A stretch of DNA of 40,703 nucleotides from Streptomyces albospinus (GCF_014648695.1 NZ_BMRP01000001.1:214989-255691); one strand, 5' to 3'. Counted from the stretch's first letter, positions 22,227 to 32,096 are shown. The notes: generated by a model not told the origin, from the letters alone. Program-made: numbers and translations.

Positions 22227-24655
22227 TACTGGCATGCCTCGCAGGACTCGGGGTTTTCCAGGGAGCAGGCGACCGCCTCGGGGTCGGTCACCGGCAGCTG
22301 TGCGGGGACGGTCGCGGCGCGGGCGACTGTGACATTGGCGCCTGACGCCGCGCGGGCGATCCGGGTCGCCGGCCGCGAGCGCAGGTAGTAGGTCGTCTTG
22401 ATGCCGCGCTTCCAGGCGTAGGCGTACATCGAGCTGAGCTTGCCGATGGTCGGCTGTGCCATGAAGAGGTTCAGCGACTGGCTCTGGTCCAGATACGGCG
22501 TGCGGTCCGCGGCCATGTCGATCAGCGCGCGCTGCGGGATCTCCCAGGCGGTGCGGTAGCGGTGCCGGACGTCCTCGGGGATCCAGCTCACGTCCTGTAC
22601 GGAGCCGTTGGTGTCCCGGAGCGCGTCGCGGGTCCGCGCGTCCCACAGGCCCAGGGCCTTGAGCTCCTCGATCAGATAGGCGTTGACCTGGAGGAACTCA
22701 CCGGACAGCGTCTCGCGCTTGAAGAGGTTGGAGACCTGCGGCTCGATGCACTCGTAGACGCCGGCGATGGAGGCGATGGTGGCGGTCGGCGCGATGGCCA
22801 GCAGGAGGGAGTTGCGCATCCCGGTCGCGGCGATCCGGGTGCGCAGCGCCGCCCAGCGGTCCGCCCAGCGGGGCTCGGCGTTCGGGTAGTGGTCCGGGTG
22901 CAGCACGCCGCGGGCCGTACGGGTCGCGGACCAGGCCGGGTGCGCGCCGTGCCGCTCCGCGAGGTCGGCGGACGCCTCGTAGGCGGCGAGCATGATCCGC
23001 TCGGAGATGCGGGTCGACAGCTCCCGCGCCTCGGCCGAGTCGAACGGCAGCCGCAGCCGGAAGAACACGTCCTGGAGGCCCATCAGGCCCAGACCGACCG
23101 GGCGCCAGCGGGAGTTGGAGGCGGCGGCCTGCCCGGTCGGGTAGAAGTTGATGTCCACCACCCGGTCGAGGAAGGTGACCGCCGTACGGACCGTGGCGTC
23201 CAGCCGCTCCCAGTCCATCCGGCCGTCCGCACCGAGGTGTGCGGCGAGGTTGACCGACCCCAGGTTGCAGACCGCGGTCTCCCCGTCGTCGGTCACCTCC
23301 AGGATCTCCGTGCAGAGGTTGGAGGAGTGCACGACGCTGCCCGGCTCGGCGGTCTGGTTGGCCGTGCGGTTGGCGGCGTCCTTGAACGTCATCCAGCCGT
23401 TGCCGGTCTGCGCCAGGGTCCGCATCATCCGGGAGTACAGCACCCGCGCCGGGATCTGCTTGAGGGCCTTGCCCGCGGCCTCCGCCGCCCGGTACGCGGC
23501 GTCGAACTCCGCGCCCCACAGGTCGACCAGCTCCGGCACGTCGGCCGGCGAGAACAGCGACCAGTCGGTGTCCGCCTCGACCCGGCGCATGAACTCGTCC
23601 GGGATCCAGTGCGCGATGTTGAGGTTGTGGGTGCGCCGGGCCTCCTCGCCCGTGTTGTCGCGCAGCTCCAGGAACTCCTCGATGTCGGCGTGCCAGGTCT
23701 CCAGGTAGACGCAGGCCGCGCCCTTGCGCCGGCCGCCCTGATTGACCGCCGCCACCGAGGCGTCCAGGGTGCGCAGGAACGGCACGATGCCGTTGGAGTG
23801 CCCGTTGGTGCCGCGGATCAGCGAACCGCGGGCGCGGATGCGGGAGTACGAGAGGCCGATGCCGCCCGCGTGCTTGGAGAGCCGTGCCACCTGGTGGTAG
23901 CGGTCGTAGATGGAGTCCAGCTCGTCCAGCGGGGAGTCCAGCAGATAGCAGGAGGACATCTGCGGGTGGCGGGTGCCGGAGTTGAAGAGCGTGGGGGAGG
24001 AGGGGAGGTAGGAGAGCGTGCTGGTGAGCCGGTACAGCTCGGCGACGTCCGCCAGGGCCCGCTCGCTGCCGTCCTCGGCCAGACCGCAGGCCACCCGCAG
24101 CAGGAAGTGCTGGGGTGTCTCGATGACCTGGCGCGAGGTGGGGTGGCGCAGCAGGTAGCGCGAGTGCAGCGTCCGCAGCCCGAAGTACCCGAAGCGGTCG
24201 TCGGCGCCGTCCGCCAGGGCGCCGTGCACCAGCGCGTCCAGCCGCTCGGCGTGCGTCCGCACGAACTCCGCGGTCTCGTCCGCGATCAGCCCTTCCCGGT
24301 GGCCGGTCGCGATCGAGGCGGCGAACCCGGTGGCGCCCTGGCCCGCGGCCTCCTCGGCGATGGCGCGGGTGAGCAGGCGCGCGGCGAGCTTGGAGTACTG
24401 CGGCTCGTCGCCGATCAGGCCGGCCGCGGCGTCGATCGCCAGTGACCGCAACCCGGCCTCGTCGGAGCCCGGGTGCCGGCCGCGCAGGGCGGCGGCGGCC
24501 ACCTTGCCGGGGTCGGTCTCGGGCAGATCGGCGGTCAGTTCGGTCAGCGTGCGCAGCAGGGCGACGCCCGGCGCGTCCGCGCCGGGGGGAGGCGTGGCCA
24601 CCGCAGGCTGCCCGACCTCGGTGTCTGACGCGGGTTCCGTTGGCGCGATGCTCAC
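22226..24655 (-). CDS. nrdA: Class I ribonucleotide reductase alpha subunit (809 aa)
   Basis: Reduces ribonucleoside diphosphates to deoxy forms. The redox pair is Cys236 (MSSCYLLD) and Cys463 (VCNLGSVN); the thiyl-radical Cys448 lies in SSNLCTEI (NxCxE). The C-terminal exchange cysteines are Cys805 and Cys808 (SCEACQ). Residues 1-60 are low-complexity and show no obvious ATP-cone motif, so dATP inhibition may be absent or different. The start is GTG 24655 (VSIAPTEPA) with GGGAGAG upstream. The frame is open to 24997, but that extension is the antisense reading of the riboswitch leader and is not coding. The leader of about 300 nt carries a cobalamin riboswitch. Confidence 0.96.
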   Translation of the reverse strand: MSIAPTEPASDTEVGQPAVATPPPGADAPGVALLRTLTELTADLPETDPGKVAAAALRGRHPGSDEAGLRSLAIDAAAGLIGDEPQYSKLAARLLTRAIAEEAAGQGATGFAASIATGHREGLIADETAEFVRTHAERLDALVHGALADGADDRFGYFGLRTLHSRYLLRHPTSRQVIETPQHFLLRVACGLAEDGSERALADVAELYRLTSTLSYLPSSPTLFNSGTRHPQMSSCYLLDSPLDELDSIYDRYHQVARLSKHAGGIGLSYSRIRARGSLIRGTNGHSNGIVPFLRTLDASVAAVNQGGRRKGAACVYLETWHADIEEFLELRDNTGEEARRTHNLNIAHWIPDEFMRRVEADTDWSLFSPADVPELVDLWGAEFDAAYRAAEAAGKALKQIPARVLYSRMMRTLAQTGNGWMTFKDAANRTANQTAEPGSVVHSSNLCTEILEVTDDGETAVCNLGSVNLAAHLGADGRMDWERLDATVRTAVTFLDRVVDINFYPTGQAAASNSRWRPVGLGLMGLQDVFFRLRLPFDSAEARELSTRISERIMLAAYEASADLAERHGAHPAWSATRTARGVLHPDHYPNAEPRWADRWAALRTRIAATGMRNSLLLAIAPTATIASIAGVYECIEPQVSNLFKRETLSGEFLQVNAYLIEELKALGLWDARTRDALRDTNGSVQDVSWIPEDVRHRYRTAWEIPQRALIDMAADRTPYLDQSQSLNLFMAQPTIGKLSSMYAYAWKRGIKTTYYLRSRPATRIARAASGANVTVARAATVPAQLPVTDPEAVACSLENPESCEACQ

Positions 24656-24825
24656 GTGATGCTCTCCCTCACTCGGCGGGGGCCAGGAGGGGCGGCGGCG
24701 CGACGGGCGCACGCGGGCAGGCGGCACCCCGTGACGGTCGGGGGTGCGCGGGCAGGCCGCACGGCGTCCATCGGCCCAACCCTCGGGGCCCGGACGTGTC
24801 GACGCCGCACCGATGGCGGTGCGGA

Positions 24826-24950
24826 CGTACCGTCGGCAGGTCCTCGGACTCAGGACGCACGACCGGGCCGTACGGAACGACCGGTGGCGCGTGCGCATAC
24901 CGTTGCGGGACAGTTCCGGATTCCCACCGGATTCCCCTGCGGCGACAGCG
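24826..24950 (-). promoter_or_regulatory. Cobalamin (B12) riboswitch upstream of nrdA
   Basis: On the minus strand the aptamer core reads GGGGAATCCGGTGGGAATCC, then CTGTCCCGCAACGGT, then after about 45 nt AGTCCGAGGACCTGCCGAC (24832-24850), the B12 box. These are the canonical conserved segments in order. It lies about 170 nt before the nrdA start. In Streptomyces, coenzyme B12 represses class I nrdAB through such a switch so that the B12-dependent class II enzyme is used instead; that role is known from the family. Confidence 0.95.
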
Positions 24951-24961
24951 AGGACGAGCAT

Positions 24962-25005
24962 ACATGTGGTGGTGGCCGCTCGCGTGCACCCCCACATCTA
25001 GTGTG
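24962..25005 (-). promoter_or_regulatory. Paired NrdR-box candidates in the nrdA promoter
   Basis: ACATCTAGTG (24994-25003, within CACATCTAGTGTG) and ACATGTGGTG (24962-24971) match at 8 of 10 bases and lie exactly 32 bp apart. Tandem NrdR boxes are characteristically about three helical turns apart. The proximal site touches a minus-strand -10, TATGCT (24957-24962), so binding would block initiation. Confidence 0.6.
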
Positions 25006-25095
25006 GCGTGAGTGATCAAGCGGTGTCTGTCAGTGGCCTCGGCTATCGTCGGTTCCACGTTCTCGGCCCTGCTGAGAGAAGAAGGAGGAGGCTCC

Positions 25096-25683
25096 ATGAC
25101 CGCGCTCGTCGACCGGCCGCACAGCACGTTCACCGACTACTTCGAAGAGGCGGCTCGGATAATCGACCGGGCGGAGGAAGGCGCGCGGTTGGAACTCATC
25201 GGCGGAAAAATCTGGAGCAAGGCTGTGCCGGACGGGGGCCACGGTCGGATCATCGAGTGGCTGACGCGCATCTGCATCCAGTCACGCCCTGAGCTGTGGC
25301 TCTATCCGGACCAGGGACTCAAGGTAGAGGCGTACCACAGCGGCCGGGCCCGGCCGGACGGGGCACTCGCAGCCAGTGGCGCCTTTGTCGGCCAAGGCGA
25401 ATGGGTGGATCCTGACCCGGTGCTGATGGTCGTCGAGGTCACGTCCTCCGACTCCGACACCCACAAGCGCGACCGTGTGGAGAAGCCACGCGCCTACGCG
25501 GAAGCTGACATTCCGCTCTATCTGCTGATCGATCGGCAGGAATGCCAGGTATCGCTCTACAGTGAACCCGATGGCTCGCGCTACGAGGACGTCCACACCG
25601 TTCCGTTCGGCAAGTCCCTCCACCTACCGGACCCGGTTGGCGTCACACTCGAAACCGAGCCACTGAAGGACTGGGTCCACTGA
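25096..25683 (+). CDS. Uma2-family (DUF820) restriction-endonuclease-fold protein (195 aa)
   Basis: A PD-(D/E)xK-fold protein of the Uma2 family, which is abundant in Streptomyces and cyanobacteria. Recognisable spans are RLELIGGKIW, RARPDGALAAS (the RxPD motif), DPDPVLMVVEVTSSDS (the catalytic E-V-like strand) and RDRVEKPRAYAEADIPLYLLID. The canonical K (usually KxxxY) appears as EKPRAYAEA. The function of the family is not established; nuclease activity is inferred from the fold. The start ATG 25096 has AAGGAGGAGG. Codon choice is a little less GC-biased than its neighbours (GGAAAAATC, CGGATAATC), which hints at mobility. It is divergent from nrdA and convergent with the symporter gene. Confidence 0.85.
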   Translation: MTALVDRPHSTFTDYFEEAARIIDRAEEGARLELIGGKIWSKAVPDGGHGRIIEWLTRICIQSRPELWLYPDQGLKVEAYHSGRARPDGALAASGAFVGQGEWVDPDPVLMVVEVTSSDSDTHKRDRVEKPRAYAEADIPLYLLIDRQECQVSLYSEPDGSRYEDVHTVPFGKSLHLPDPVGVTLETEPLKDWVH

Positions 25684-25711
25684 TCCTGCGCGGTTGCCGT
25701 GCTGCACGCGA

Positions 25712-25748
25712 GAGGGCCGCCGCGTCCCTGGTGAACGCGGCGGCCCTC
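25712..25748. terminator. Bidirectional terminator between Uma2 and symporter genes
   Basis: A 14-bp perfect stem (25712-25725 with 25735-25748), 9-nt loop, between convergent genes. Confidence 0.88.
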
Positions 25749-25766
25749 CGCCGTGGTTGACGACCG

Positions 25767-27446
25767 TCAGTGCCCCGCCGGTGCCCCCGCCGTGGCGGGC
25801 GGGAGGTCGGCGGTGACGCCCTCGTCGCCGAGGTCCGCGGTGTAGTCGGCGGGACGGGTCTCGTCCACGCCGTCGGGGGCCTTGACGGCCTTGAGGGCGA
25901 ACGTCAGGACGACCGCCACCACCACGTTCAGCACGAAGGCGGTCAGGCCGATGTAGCCGATCTCGCCGATGCCGGGGATCTCCGCGCTGGAGCCGCCGAA
26001 GTGCTTCTGGGTCGGGCTGGCCACCCCGTACGCGGCGAGGGTGCCGTAGACCATGCCGACCGCCCAGCCGGCCAGCAGCGCCCAGCGGTGGAACCACCGG
26101 GTGAAGAGGCCGCCCACCAGCGCCGGCATGGTTTGCAGGATCCAGATGCCGCCCAGCAGCTGGAAGTTGATCGCCACGGTCTTGTCCATGGTGAGGACGA
26201 AGGCCAGCGCGCCGACCTTGACCAGGAGGGAGACCAGCTTGGCGACCCGGTGCTCCTGCTCGGGCGTGGCGCCGGGCCGCAGGAAGTCCTTGTAGACGTT
26301 GCGGGTGAAGAGGTTGGCGGCGGCGATCGACATGATCGCCGCGGGCACCAGCGCGCCGATGCCGATCGCGGCGAAGGCGACCCCGGCGAACCAGCTGGGG
26401 AACATGTCGGCGAAGAGCTGCGGGATCGCCAGCTGCGGGTTGCCCTTGATGTCCGTACCGGCCTTGACCGCCATGAAGCCGAGCAGCGCCAGCAGCCCCA
26501 GCATGAGCGAGTACAGCGGCAGGATCGTGGTGTTGCGACGGATCACGTTGCGGCTGCGCGAGGACAGCGTCGCGGTGATCGAGTGCGGGTACATGAACAG
26601 CGCCAGCGCCGAGCCGAGCGCCAGAGTGGCGTACGCCCACTGGGCGTTGGGACCGCTGGTCAGTTCACCGCGTGGCTTGCCGGTCGGTCCGGTCTGGGCC
26701 AGCGCCTGGTGCGCCGAGTTGAAGATGGCGTCGAACCCGCCCAGTTTGATCGGGATGTAGACGATCGCCACCCCGATGACGAGGTAGATCAGCCCGTCCT
26801 TGACGAACGCGATCAGTGCGGGCGCGCGCAGGCCCGAGGAGTAGGTGTACGCGGCCAGCACGGCGAACGCGATCAGCAGCGGCAGGTCCTTGACGAACCC
26901 GTTGGTGTGCTCCCCGCCGCCGACGCCCATCACGTCCAGGACGGCCTGGATGCCGACCAGTTGGAGCGCGATGTACGGCATCGTGGCCAGGATGCCGGTC
27001 AGTGCCACGGCCAGCGACAGCCCCTTGGAGCCGAACCGCCCGCGCACGAAGTCCGAGGTGGTGACGTACCCGTGCTTGTGCGAGACCGACCACAGGCGGG
27101 GCAGGAAGGTGAAGATCAGCGGGTAGACCAGGATGGTGTACGGGACGGCGAAGAACCCGGACGCGCCCGCGGCGTAGATCGCCGCCGGGACGGCCACGAA
27201 GGTGTACGCGGTGTACAGGTCGCCGCCGAGCAGGAACCACGTGATCCAGGTGCCGAAGCTGCGTCCGCCCAGGCCCCATTCGTCGAGGTTCTCGGACTGG
27301 TCGGCCCGGCGCCAGCGGGCGGCCAGGAAGCCCATGACCGTGACGGCCAGGAAGAAGAAGACGAAGACGGCCAGCGTGACGCCGTTGATGCCCTTGGTGG
27401 CGGCGGCGAGCTGCGCGGTGGCGAGGCCCGTGGAGGTGAACGTCAC
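25767..27446 (-). CDS. Sodium:solute symporter, SSS family (559 aa)
   Basis: An integral membrane transporter with about 13 hydrophobic helices and the SSS signature region (FGTWITWFLLGGDLYTAYTFVAVPAAIY near the N terminus and AAIGIGALVPAAIMSIAAANLFTRNVYKDFL in the core). It resembles monocarboxylate/acetate-type actinobacterial symporters (MctP-like), but the substrate is not certain. The C-terminal ~40 residues are hydrophilic. Start GTG 27446 overlaps the stop of the upstream DUF3311 gene (GTGA); this pairing is typical of the family, where the small protein is a companion subunit. It ends before a bidirectional terminator. Confidence 0.9.
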   Translation of the reverse strand: MTFTSTGLATAQLAAATKGINGVTLAVFVFFFLAVTVMGFLAARWRRADQSENLDEWGLGGRSFGTWITWFLLGGDLYTAYTFVAVPAAIYAAGASGFFAVPYTILVYPLIFTFLPRLWSVSHKHGYVTTSDFVRGRFGSKGLSLAVALTGILATMPYIALQLVGIQAVLDVMGVGGGEHTNGFVKDLPLLIAFAVLAAYTYSSGLRAPALIAFVKDGLIYLVIGVAIVYIPIKLGGFDAIFNSAHQALAQTGPTGKPRGELTSGPNAQWAYATLALGSALALFMYPHSITATLSSRSRNVIRRNTTILPLYSLMLGLLALLGFMAVKAGTDIKGNPQLAIPQLFADMFPSWFAGVAFAAIGIGALVPAAIMSIAAANLFTRNVYKDFLRPGATPEQEHRVAKLVSLLVKVGALAFVLTMDKTVAINFQLLGGIWILQTMPALVGGLFTRWFHRWALLAGWAVGMVYGTLAAYGVASPTQKHFGGSSAEIPGIGEIGYIGLTAFVLNVVVAVVLTFALKAVKAPDGVDETRPADYTADLGDEGVTADLPPATAGAPAGH

Positions 27447-27703
27447 TGGTCCGCACCGTCCTTGCGGGCGCGCTGCTCACGCTGGACGAGCTTGTAGGCG
27501 AGGGTGGTGAGCGCGGTCGAGATCAGCACCCACGCCATCTGGTACCAGTAGAAGAACGGGATCCCGATCAGCCTCGGCTCGATCCTGGCGTACGAACTCA
27601 CCCACAGCATCGCCACGAACGGAGCGAGCAGGCACAATCCGGCCACCACGCGTGCGGGGGTGACGACCGGTCTGCGGTCCGGTGAATCGGCTTTCTCGGT
27701 CAT
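27443..27703 (-). CDS. DUF3311 small membrane protein (86 aa)
   Basis: An 86-aa protein with two transmembrane helices (VVAGLCLLAPFVAMLWVSSYA and FYWYQMAWVLISTALTTLAYKLV), matching DUF3311. It is encoded immediately upstream of and overlapping an SSS symporter gene by 4 bp, the usual arrangement. It probably forms or stabilises part of the transporter, as yidE/yhdT-like small subunits do for other SSS carriers. ATG 27703 with GGGACGGAG upstream is preferred; an alternative GTG at 27745 would add 14 residues without a ribosome-binding site. Confidence 0.85.
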   Translation of the reverse strand: MTEKADSPDRRPVVTPARVVAGLCLLAPFVAMLWVSSYARIEPRLIGIPFFYWYQMAWVLISTALTTLAYKLVQREQRARKDGADQ

Positions 27704-27870
27704 GACCGTGGCTCCGTCCCTGGCGAACTCCTGTGTAATCGGCACGAATTTAAGCCAGGCACGTGGCGCGCGTCACCAGGTGTCCGCATATCGGTATGGC
27801 GTCGATGTGTCGGGCGGGGCGGCGGGCGGGCGTGCCCGGGGTTCTGCTGTGTCCGGATTGCGAGTGCTCC

Positions 27871-27909
27871 GGGGCGCGCCCGCGGGTGTGTGCGGGGGCG
27901 CGCCCGCGG
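27871..27909. repeat. 15-bp direct repeat (GGGGCGCGCCCGCGG) after dasR
   Basis: Identical copies at 27871-27885 and 27895-27909, each containing the palindrome GGGCGCGCCC. Placed 8 bp past the dasR stop, they can form alternative hairpins and probably terminate dasR transcription. Confidence 0.7.
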
Positions 27910-27916
27910 CCCCGGC

Positions 27917-28825
<909 letters not shown>

Positions 28826-28835
28826 TTATACACCC

Positions 28836-28886
28836 TTGACACCCCAAAAGGTCTAGGCCAAGCTGCGGGCACTGGTCTAAACCATT
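28836..28886 (+). promoter_or_regulatory. dasA promoter region with two DasR-type operators (dre)
   Basis: ACTGGTCTAAACCATT (28871-28886) is an excellent dre (consensus ACTGGTCTAGACCACT). A second, weaker dre-like site AAAAGGTCTAGGCCAA lies at 28846-28861. TTGACA (28836-28841) is a clear -35 and the second dre sits in the spacer; the -10 is weak. DasR bound here would block dasA transcription. Confidence 0.85.
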
Positions 28887-28920
28887 AAAGACCACACCCG
28901 TCCTTGAGGGGGAGAACGCA

Positions 28921-30183
28921 ATGAAGCGTGGACTCATAGCGGCGACGGCGGTCGCGGGAATGCTGATGGGCGTCGCCGCCTGTGGGTCGGGCGGCGGCAA
29001 GAGCGCGGACGGCTTCAAGGGCCACAAGCTGACCGTTTGGGTGATGGACGGTTCCAATCCGGCGCAGTGGACCAAACAGGTCTCCGAGCAATTCGAGAAG
29101 AAGACCGGAGCCACCGTCGAATTCAAGGTCCAGCAGTGGAACGGTATTCAGCAGAAGCTGAGCACCGCCCTTTCCGAGGACACCCCGCCGGACGTCGTGG
29201 AGATCGGCAACACCCAGACCGCCGCCTACGCCAAGGCCGGCGCGCTGGCCGACCTCGGCGATCTGAAGAAGGAAATCGGCGCGGACTGGAGCGACGCCTT
29301 CAACAAGGCCGCGACGGTGGACGGGAAGCAGTACGCGCTGCCGTGGTACGCCGGCAACCGCGTGGTGATGTACAACAAGAAGATCTGGGCCCAGGCCGGG
29401 ATCACGTCCCTGCCCACCACACGCGCCGAACTCTTCAAGGCGTTCGACACCATCAAGAGCAAGACCGACGCCGAACCGCTCTATCTCCCGGGCCAGAACT
29501 GGTACTTCTTCGACGGCCTGACCATCGGCACCGGCGCCGACCTGGTGAAGCAGGCGGGCGGTAAATGGGTGTCCAACCTCGGTGACCCCAAGGTCGCCAA
29601 GGCGATGGACGTCTACAAGCAGTACCAGGCGTTCAGCACCGCCCCGAAGAACAAGGACGAGGCCACCCCGCAGCAGTCCGAGATCTTCGCCAAGGGGAAG
29701 ACCGGCGCCATCATCGCCATGGGATACGAGGCGGCCGAGGCCATCAAGGCCAACCCGAAGATCAAGGACGACATCGGGTTCTTCACCATCCCGGGGGAGA
29801 CCGCCGCCAAGCCCGAGGGCGTGTTCCTCGGCGGTTCCAACTTCGCGGTCGCCGGAATGGGCAAGAACCAGGAACTCGCCAAGGAATTCCTCAAGGTGGC
29901 GCTCTCCAAGGACAATGACGCGCAGATGGTCCGGGAAGCCGGCTGGACGCCCAAGTCCCCGGCGCTGGCCGGCGCCGCCAAGGAGAACCCGGCCGCCGCG
30001 GCTGCCGCACCCGCCGCCGCGAAGTCCGGCGGCACCACCCCGCTGATCCCCCAGTGGGCCGCGGTCGAGAACGTGCCGAACCCGATCAAGAGCTACATGA
30101 CCGCCGTCCTCGGCGGCAAGGCCCCGGCGGACGCCGCCAAGGACATCGAGTCCGAGATCAACGCGCGGCTCGCCAAGCAGTAG
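28921..30183 (+). CDS. dasA: Chitobiose ABC transporter substrate-binding lipoprotein (420 aa)
   Basis: An extracellular solute-binding protein of family 1. The signal peptide ends in a lipobox with Cys21 (GMLMGVAAC), so it is anchored to the outer face of the membrane. DasA captures N,N'-diacetylchitobiose for the DasB-DasC permease. Characteristic spans are LTVWVMDGSNPAQW, DVVEIGNTQTAAYA, ALPWYAGNRVVMYNK and FLGGSNFAV. An Ala-rich linker (ENPAAAAAAPAAAKSGG) near residues 356-372 is unusual for the fold. ATG 28921 follows GAGGGGGAG. First gene of dasABCD; two DasR sites precede it. Confidence 0.96.
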   Translation: MKRGLIAATAVAGMLMGVAACGSGGGKSADGFKGHKLTVWVMDGSNPAQWTKQVSEQFEKKTGATVEFKVQQWNGIQQKLSTALSEDTPPDVVEIGNTQTAAYAKAGALADLGDLKKEIGADWSDAFNKAATVDGKQYALPWYAGNRVVMYNKKIWAQAGITSLPTTRAELFKAFDTIKSKTDAEPLYLPGQNWYFFDGLTIGTGADLVKQAGGKWVSNLGDPKVAKAMDVYKQYQAFSTAPKNKDEATPQQSEIFAKGKTGAIIAMGYEAAEAIKANPKIKDDIGFFTIPGETAAKPEGVFLGGSNFAVAGMGKNQELAKEFLKVALSKDNDAQMVREAGWTPKSPALAGAAKENPAAAAAAPAAAKSGGTTPLIPQWAAVENVPNPIKSYMTAVLGGKAPADAAKDIESEINARLAKQ

Positions 30184-30295
30184 CCGCCCACCGGCCGCGT
30201 ACGGGCGGCCTTTCCGGACCCCGCCCGTACGCACCGCACCGCCGCAACCACGGGAACGACCGCCGCATCCACGGCAACGAGGGGACCAGACGCTC

Positions 30296-31267
30296 ATGGC
30301 AGTGCAGCTCGACGGCGCGGCGGGCAGGACCGCGCCGCGGACCGGCAAGGGGGGCCCGCCGCCCGTCCGGCGCGGCCGGGCGGCCCGCGGCGCGCCGTAC
30401 CTCCTGCTGCTCCCGGCCCTGCTGGCGACCGCGGTCTTCCTCGGCTGGCCGATGGTCCGCAACCTGGTGCTCTCCTTCCAGAAGCTCAACATGAAGGAGC
30501 TGATCCAGCACCTCACCGACTGGCGCGGCATCGGCAACTACCAGGAAATCCTGGGCAGTTCGCAGTTCTGGCGGGTCACCCTGCGCACCATCGTCTTCAC
30601 CGGCGCCAATGTCGTACTGATCATGCTGTTCGGGACGCTGATCGGGCTGCTGCTGGCCCGGCTCGGCAAGAAGATGCGGCTGGTGCTGTCCGTCGCACTG
30701 GTGCTGGCCTGGGCGATGCCGGTGATCGCCGCCACCACCGTCTTCCAGTGGCTCTTCGACTCCCGCTACGGCGTCGTCAACTGGGTCCTGGACAGGCTCG
30801 GCTGGCACTCCATGGCCGCCTACGACTGGGTCGGCACCCAGCTGTCCACCTTCTTCGTCATCACCGTCCTGATCGTCTGGCAGTCGCTGCCCTTCGTGGC
30901 CCTCAACCTCTACGCCGCGACCACGACCATCCCCAAGGAGCTCTACGAGGCCGCCCGGATGGACGGGGCCGGCACGTGGAAGGTCTTCACCTCGGTCACC
31001 TTCCCCTTCCTCAAGCCCTTCTTCCTCGCCACGACATTCCTCGAAGTCATCTGGGTCTTCAAGGCGTTTCCGCAGATCTTCGCGATCAACCAGGGCGGCC
31101 CGGACCGGCTCACCGAGACGCTGCCGATCTACGCCTTCACCGAGGGCGTCGGCAATCTCCACTTCGGGATGGGTGCCGCGATCTCGCTGCTGACGATCGC
31201 CGTGCTGCTGGCCATGACCGCGTACTACCTGCGCCTGACGCTCAAGCAAGAGGAGGACGCGCTGTGA
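30296..31267 (+). CDS. dasB: Chitobiose ABC transporter permease DasB (323 aa)
   Basis: An inner-membrane permease of the MalF type with six or more helices. The hydrophilic N-terminal ~30 residues precede the first helix (YLLLLPALLATAVFLGWP). The EAA loop that contacts the ATPase is at YEAARMDGAGTWKVFTSVTFP. It pairs with DasC to import chitobiose. No ATPase gene is in the cluster; in Streptomyces the shared ATPase MsiK, encoded elsewhere, energises it. The start ATG 30296 has GAGGGG 13 nt upstream. The stop overlaps the dasC GTG by 4 bp. Confidence 0.94.
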   Translation: MAVQLDGAAGRTAPRTGKGGPPPVRRGRAARGAPYLLLLPALLATAVFLGWPMVRNLVLSFQKLNMKELIQHLTDWRGIGNYQEILGSSQFWRVTLRTIVFTGANVVLIMLFGTLIGLLLARLGKKMRLVLSVALVLAWAMPVIAATTVFQWLFDSRYGVVNWVLDRLGWHSMAAYDWVGTQLSTFFVITVLIVWQSLPFVALNLYAATTTIPKELYEAARMDGAGTWKVFTSVTFPFLKPFFLATTFLEVIWVFKAFPQIFAINQGGPDRLTETLPIYAFTEGVGNLHFGMGAAISLLTIAVLLAMTAYYLRLTLKQEEDAL

Positions 31268-32094
31268 GGCGCTCACTCGCCGGCCGGATCTGGCCCAACG
31301 CGACGGCGGTGGTCCTCGCGCTCGGCTTCGTCTTCCCCGTCTACTGGATGTTCAGCACGGCCTTCAAGCCGACCCGGGACATCATCAGCAAGGACCCCGT
31401 GTGGTTCCCGCTCCACGGCACCGTCGAGCACTTCGCGACGGCGGTGAACGCCCCGAACTTCTGGCAGCTGGCCGGGAATTCCGTCGTCGTGACCGTGCTC
31501 GCCGTCGGGCTCTCGCTGCTGATCGCGCTCTGCGGTGCCTTTGCCGTTGCGCGGATGCGCTTCAAGGGCCGCAGGGGAATCCTGCTGACCTTCATGGTCG
31601 CCCAGATGGCGCCCTGGGAGGTCATGGTGATCTCGATCTACCTCATCGTCCGGGACGCGGACCTGCTCAACAGCCTGCTGCCGCTCACCTTCTTCTACAT
31701 GCTGATGGTGCTGCCCTTCACCCTCCTCACACTGCGCGGCTATGTCGCCGCGGTGCCCAGGGAACTGGAGGAGTCCGCGATGGTCGACGGCTGCTCGCGC
31801 CGGCAGGCGTTCGCCAAGGTCGTCCTCCCGCTGCTGGCCCCCGGCCTGATGGCCACCTCCCTCTTCGGCTTCATCACCGCCTGGAACGAGTTCCCGCTCG
31901 TGCTCGTACTCAACAAGGAGCCCGGCGCCGGCACCCTGCCGCTGTGGCTCTCCCAGTTCCAGACCCAGTTCGGCAACGACTGGGGCGCCACCATGGCCGC
32001 TGCCACACTCTTCGCCATCCCGATCCTGATCCTCTTCCTGATCCTGCAACGCAAGGCGGTCGGCGGTCTCACCTCCGGCGCAGTGAAGGGATAA
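31264..32094 (+). CDS. dasC: Chitobiose ABC transporter permease DasC (276 aa)
   Basis: MalG-type permease, the second membrane subunit of the chitobiose importer. Six predicted helices start with ATAVVLALGFVFPVYWMFSTAF. The EAA loop is LEESAMVDGCSRRQAFAKVVLPLLAPG. Start GTG 31264 overlaps the dasB stop (GTGA), enforcing coupled translation. The stop lies 2 bp before the dasD ATG. Length and topology are normal. Confidence 0.95.
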   Translation: MRRSLAGRIWPNATAVVLALGFVFPVYWMFSTAFKPTRDIISKDPVWFPLHGTVEHFATAVNAPNFWQLAGNSVVVTVLAVGLSLLIALCGAFAVARMRFKGRRGILLTFMVAQMAPWEVMVISIYLIVRDADLLNSLLPLTFFYMLMVLPFTLLTLRGYVAAVPRELEESAMVDGCSRRQAFAKVVLPLLAPGLMATSLFGFITAWNEFPLVLVLNKEPGAGTLPLWLSQFQTQFGNDWGATMAAATLFAIPILILFLILQRKAVGGLTSGAVKG

Positions 32095-32096
32095 CC

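Noticed and set aside
24656..24997. N-terminal extension of NrdA to 24997
   Set aside because: It translates the riboswitch leader; the RNA motifs explain the sequence and the GTG at 24655 has a ribosome-binding site and family-like N terminus.
27704..27916. Small gene in the gap between the DUF3311 and dasR genes
   Set aside because: Frames are short, lack ribosome-binding sites and overlap the GGGGCGCGCC repeat terminator region.
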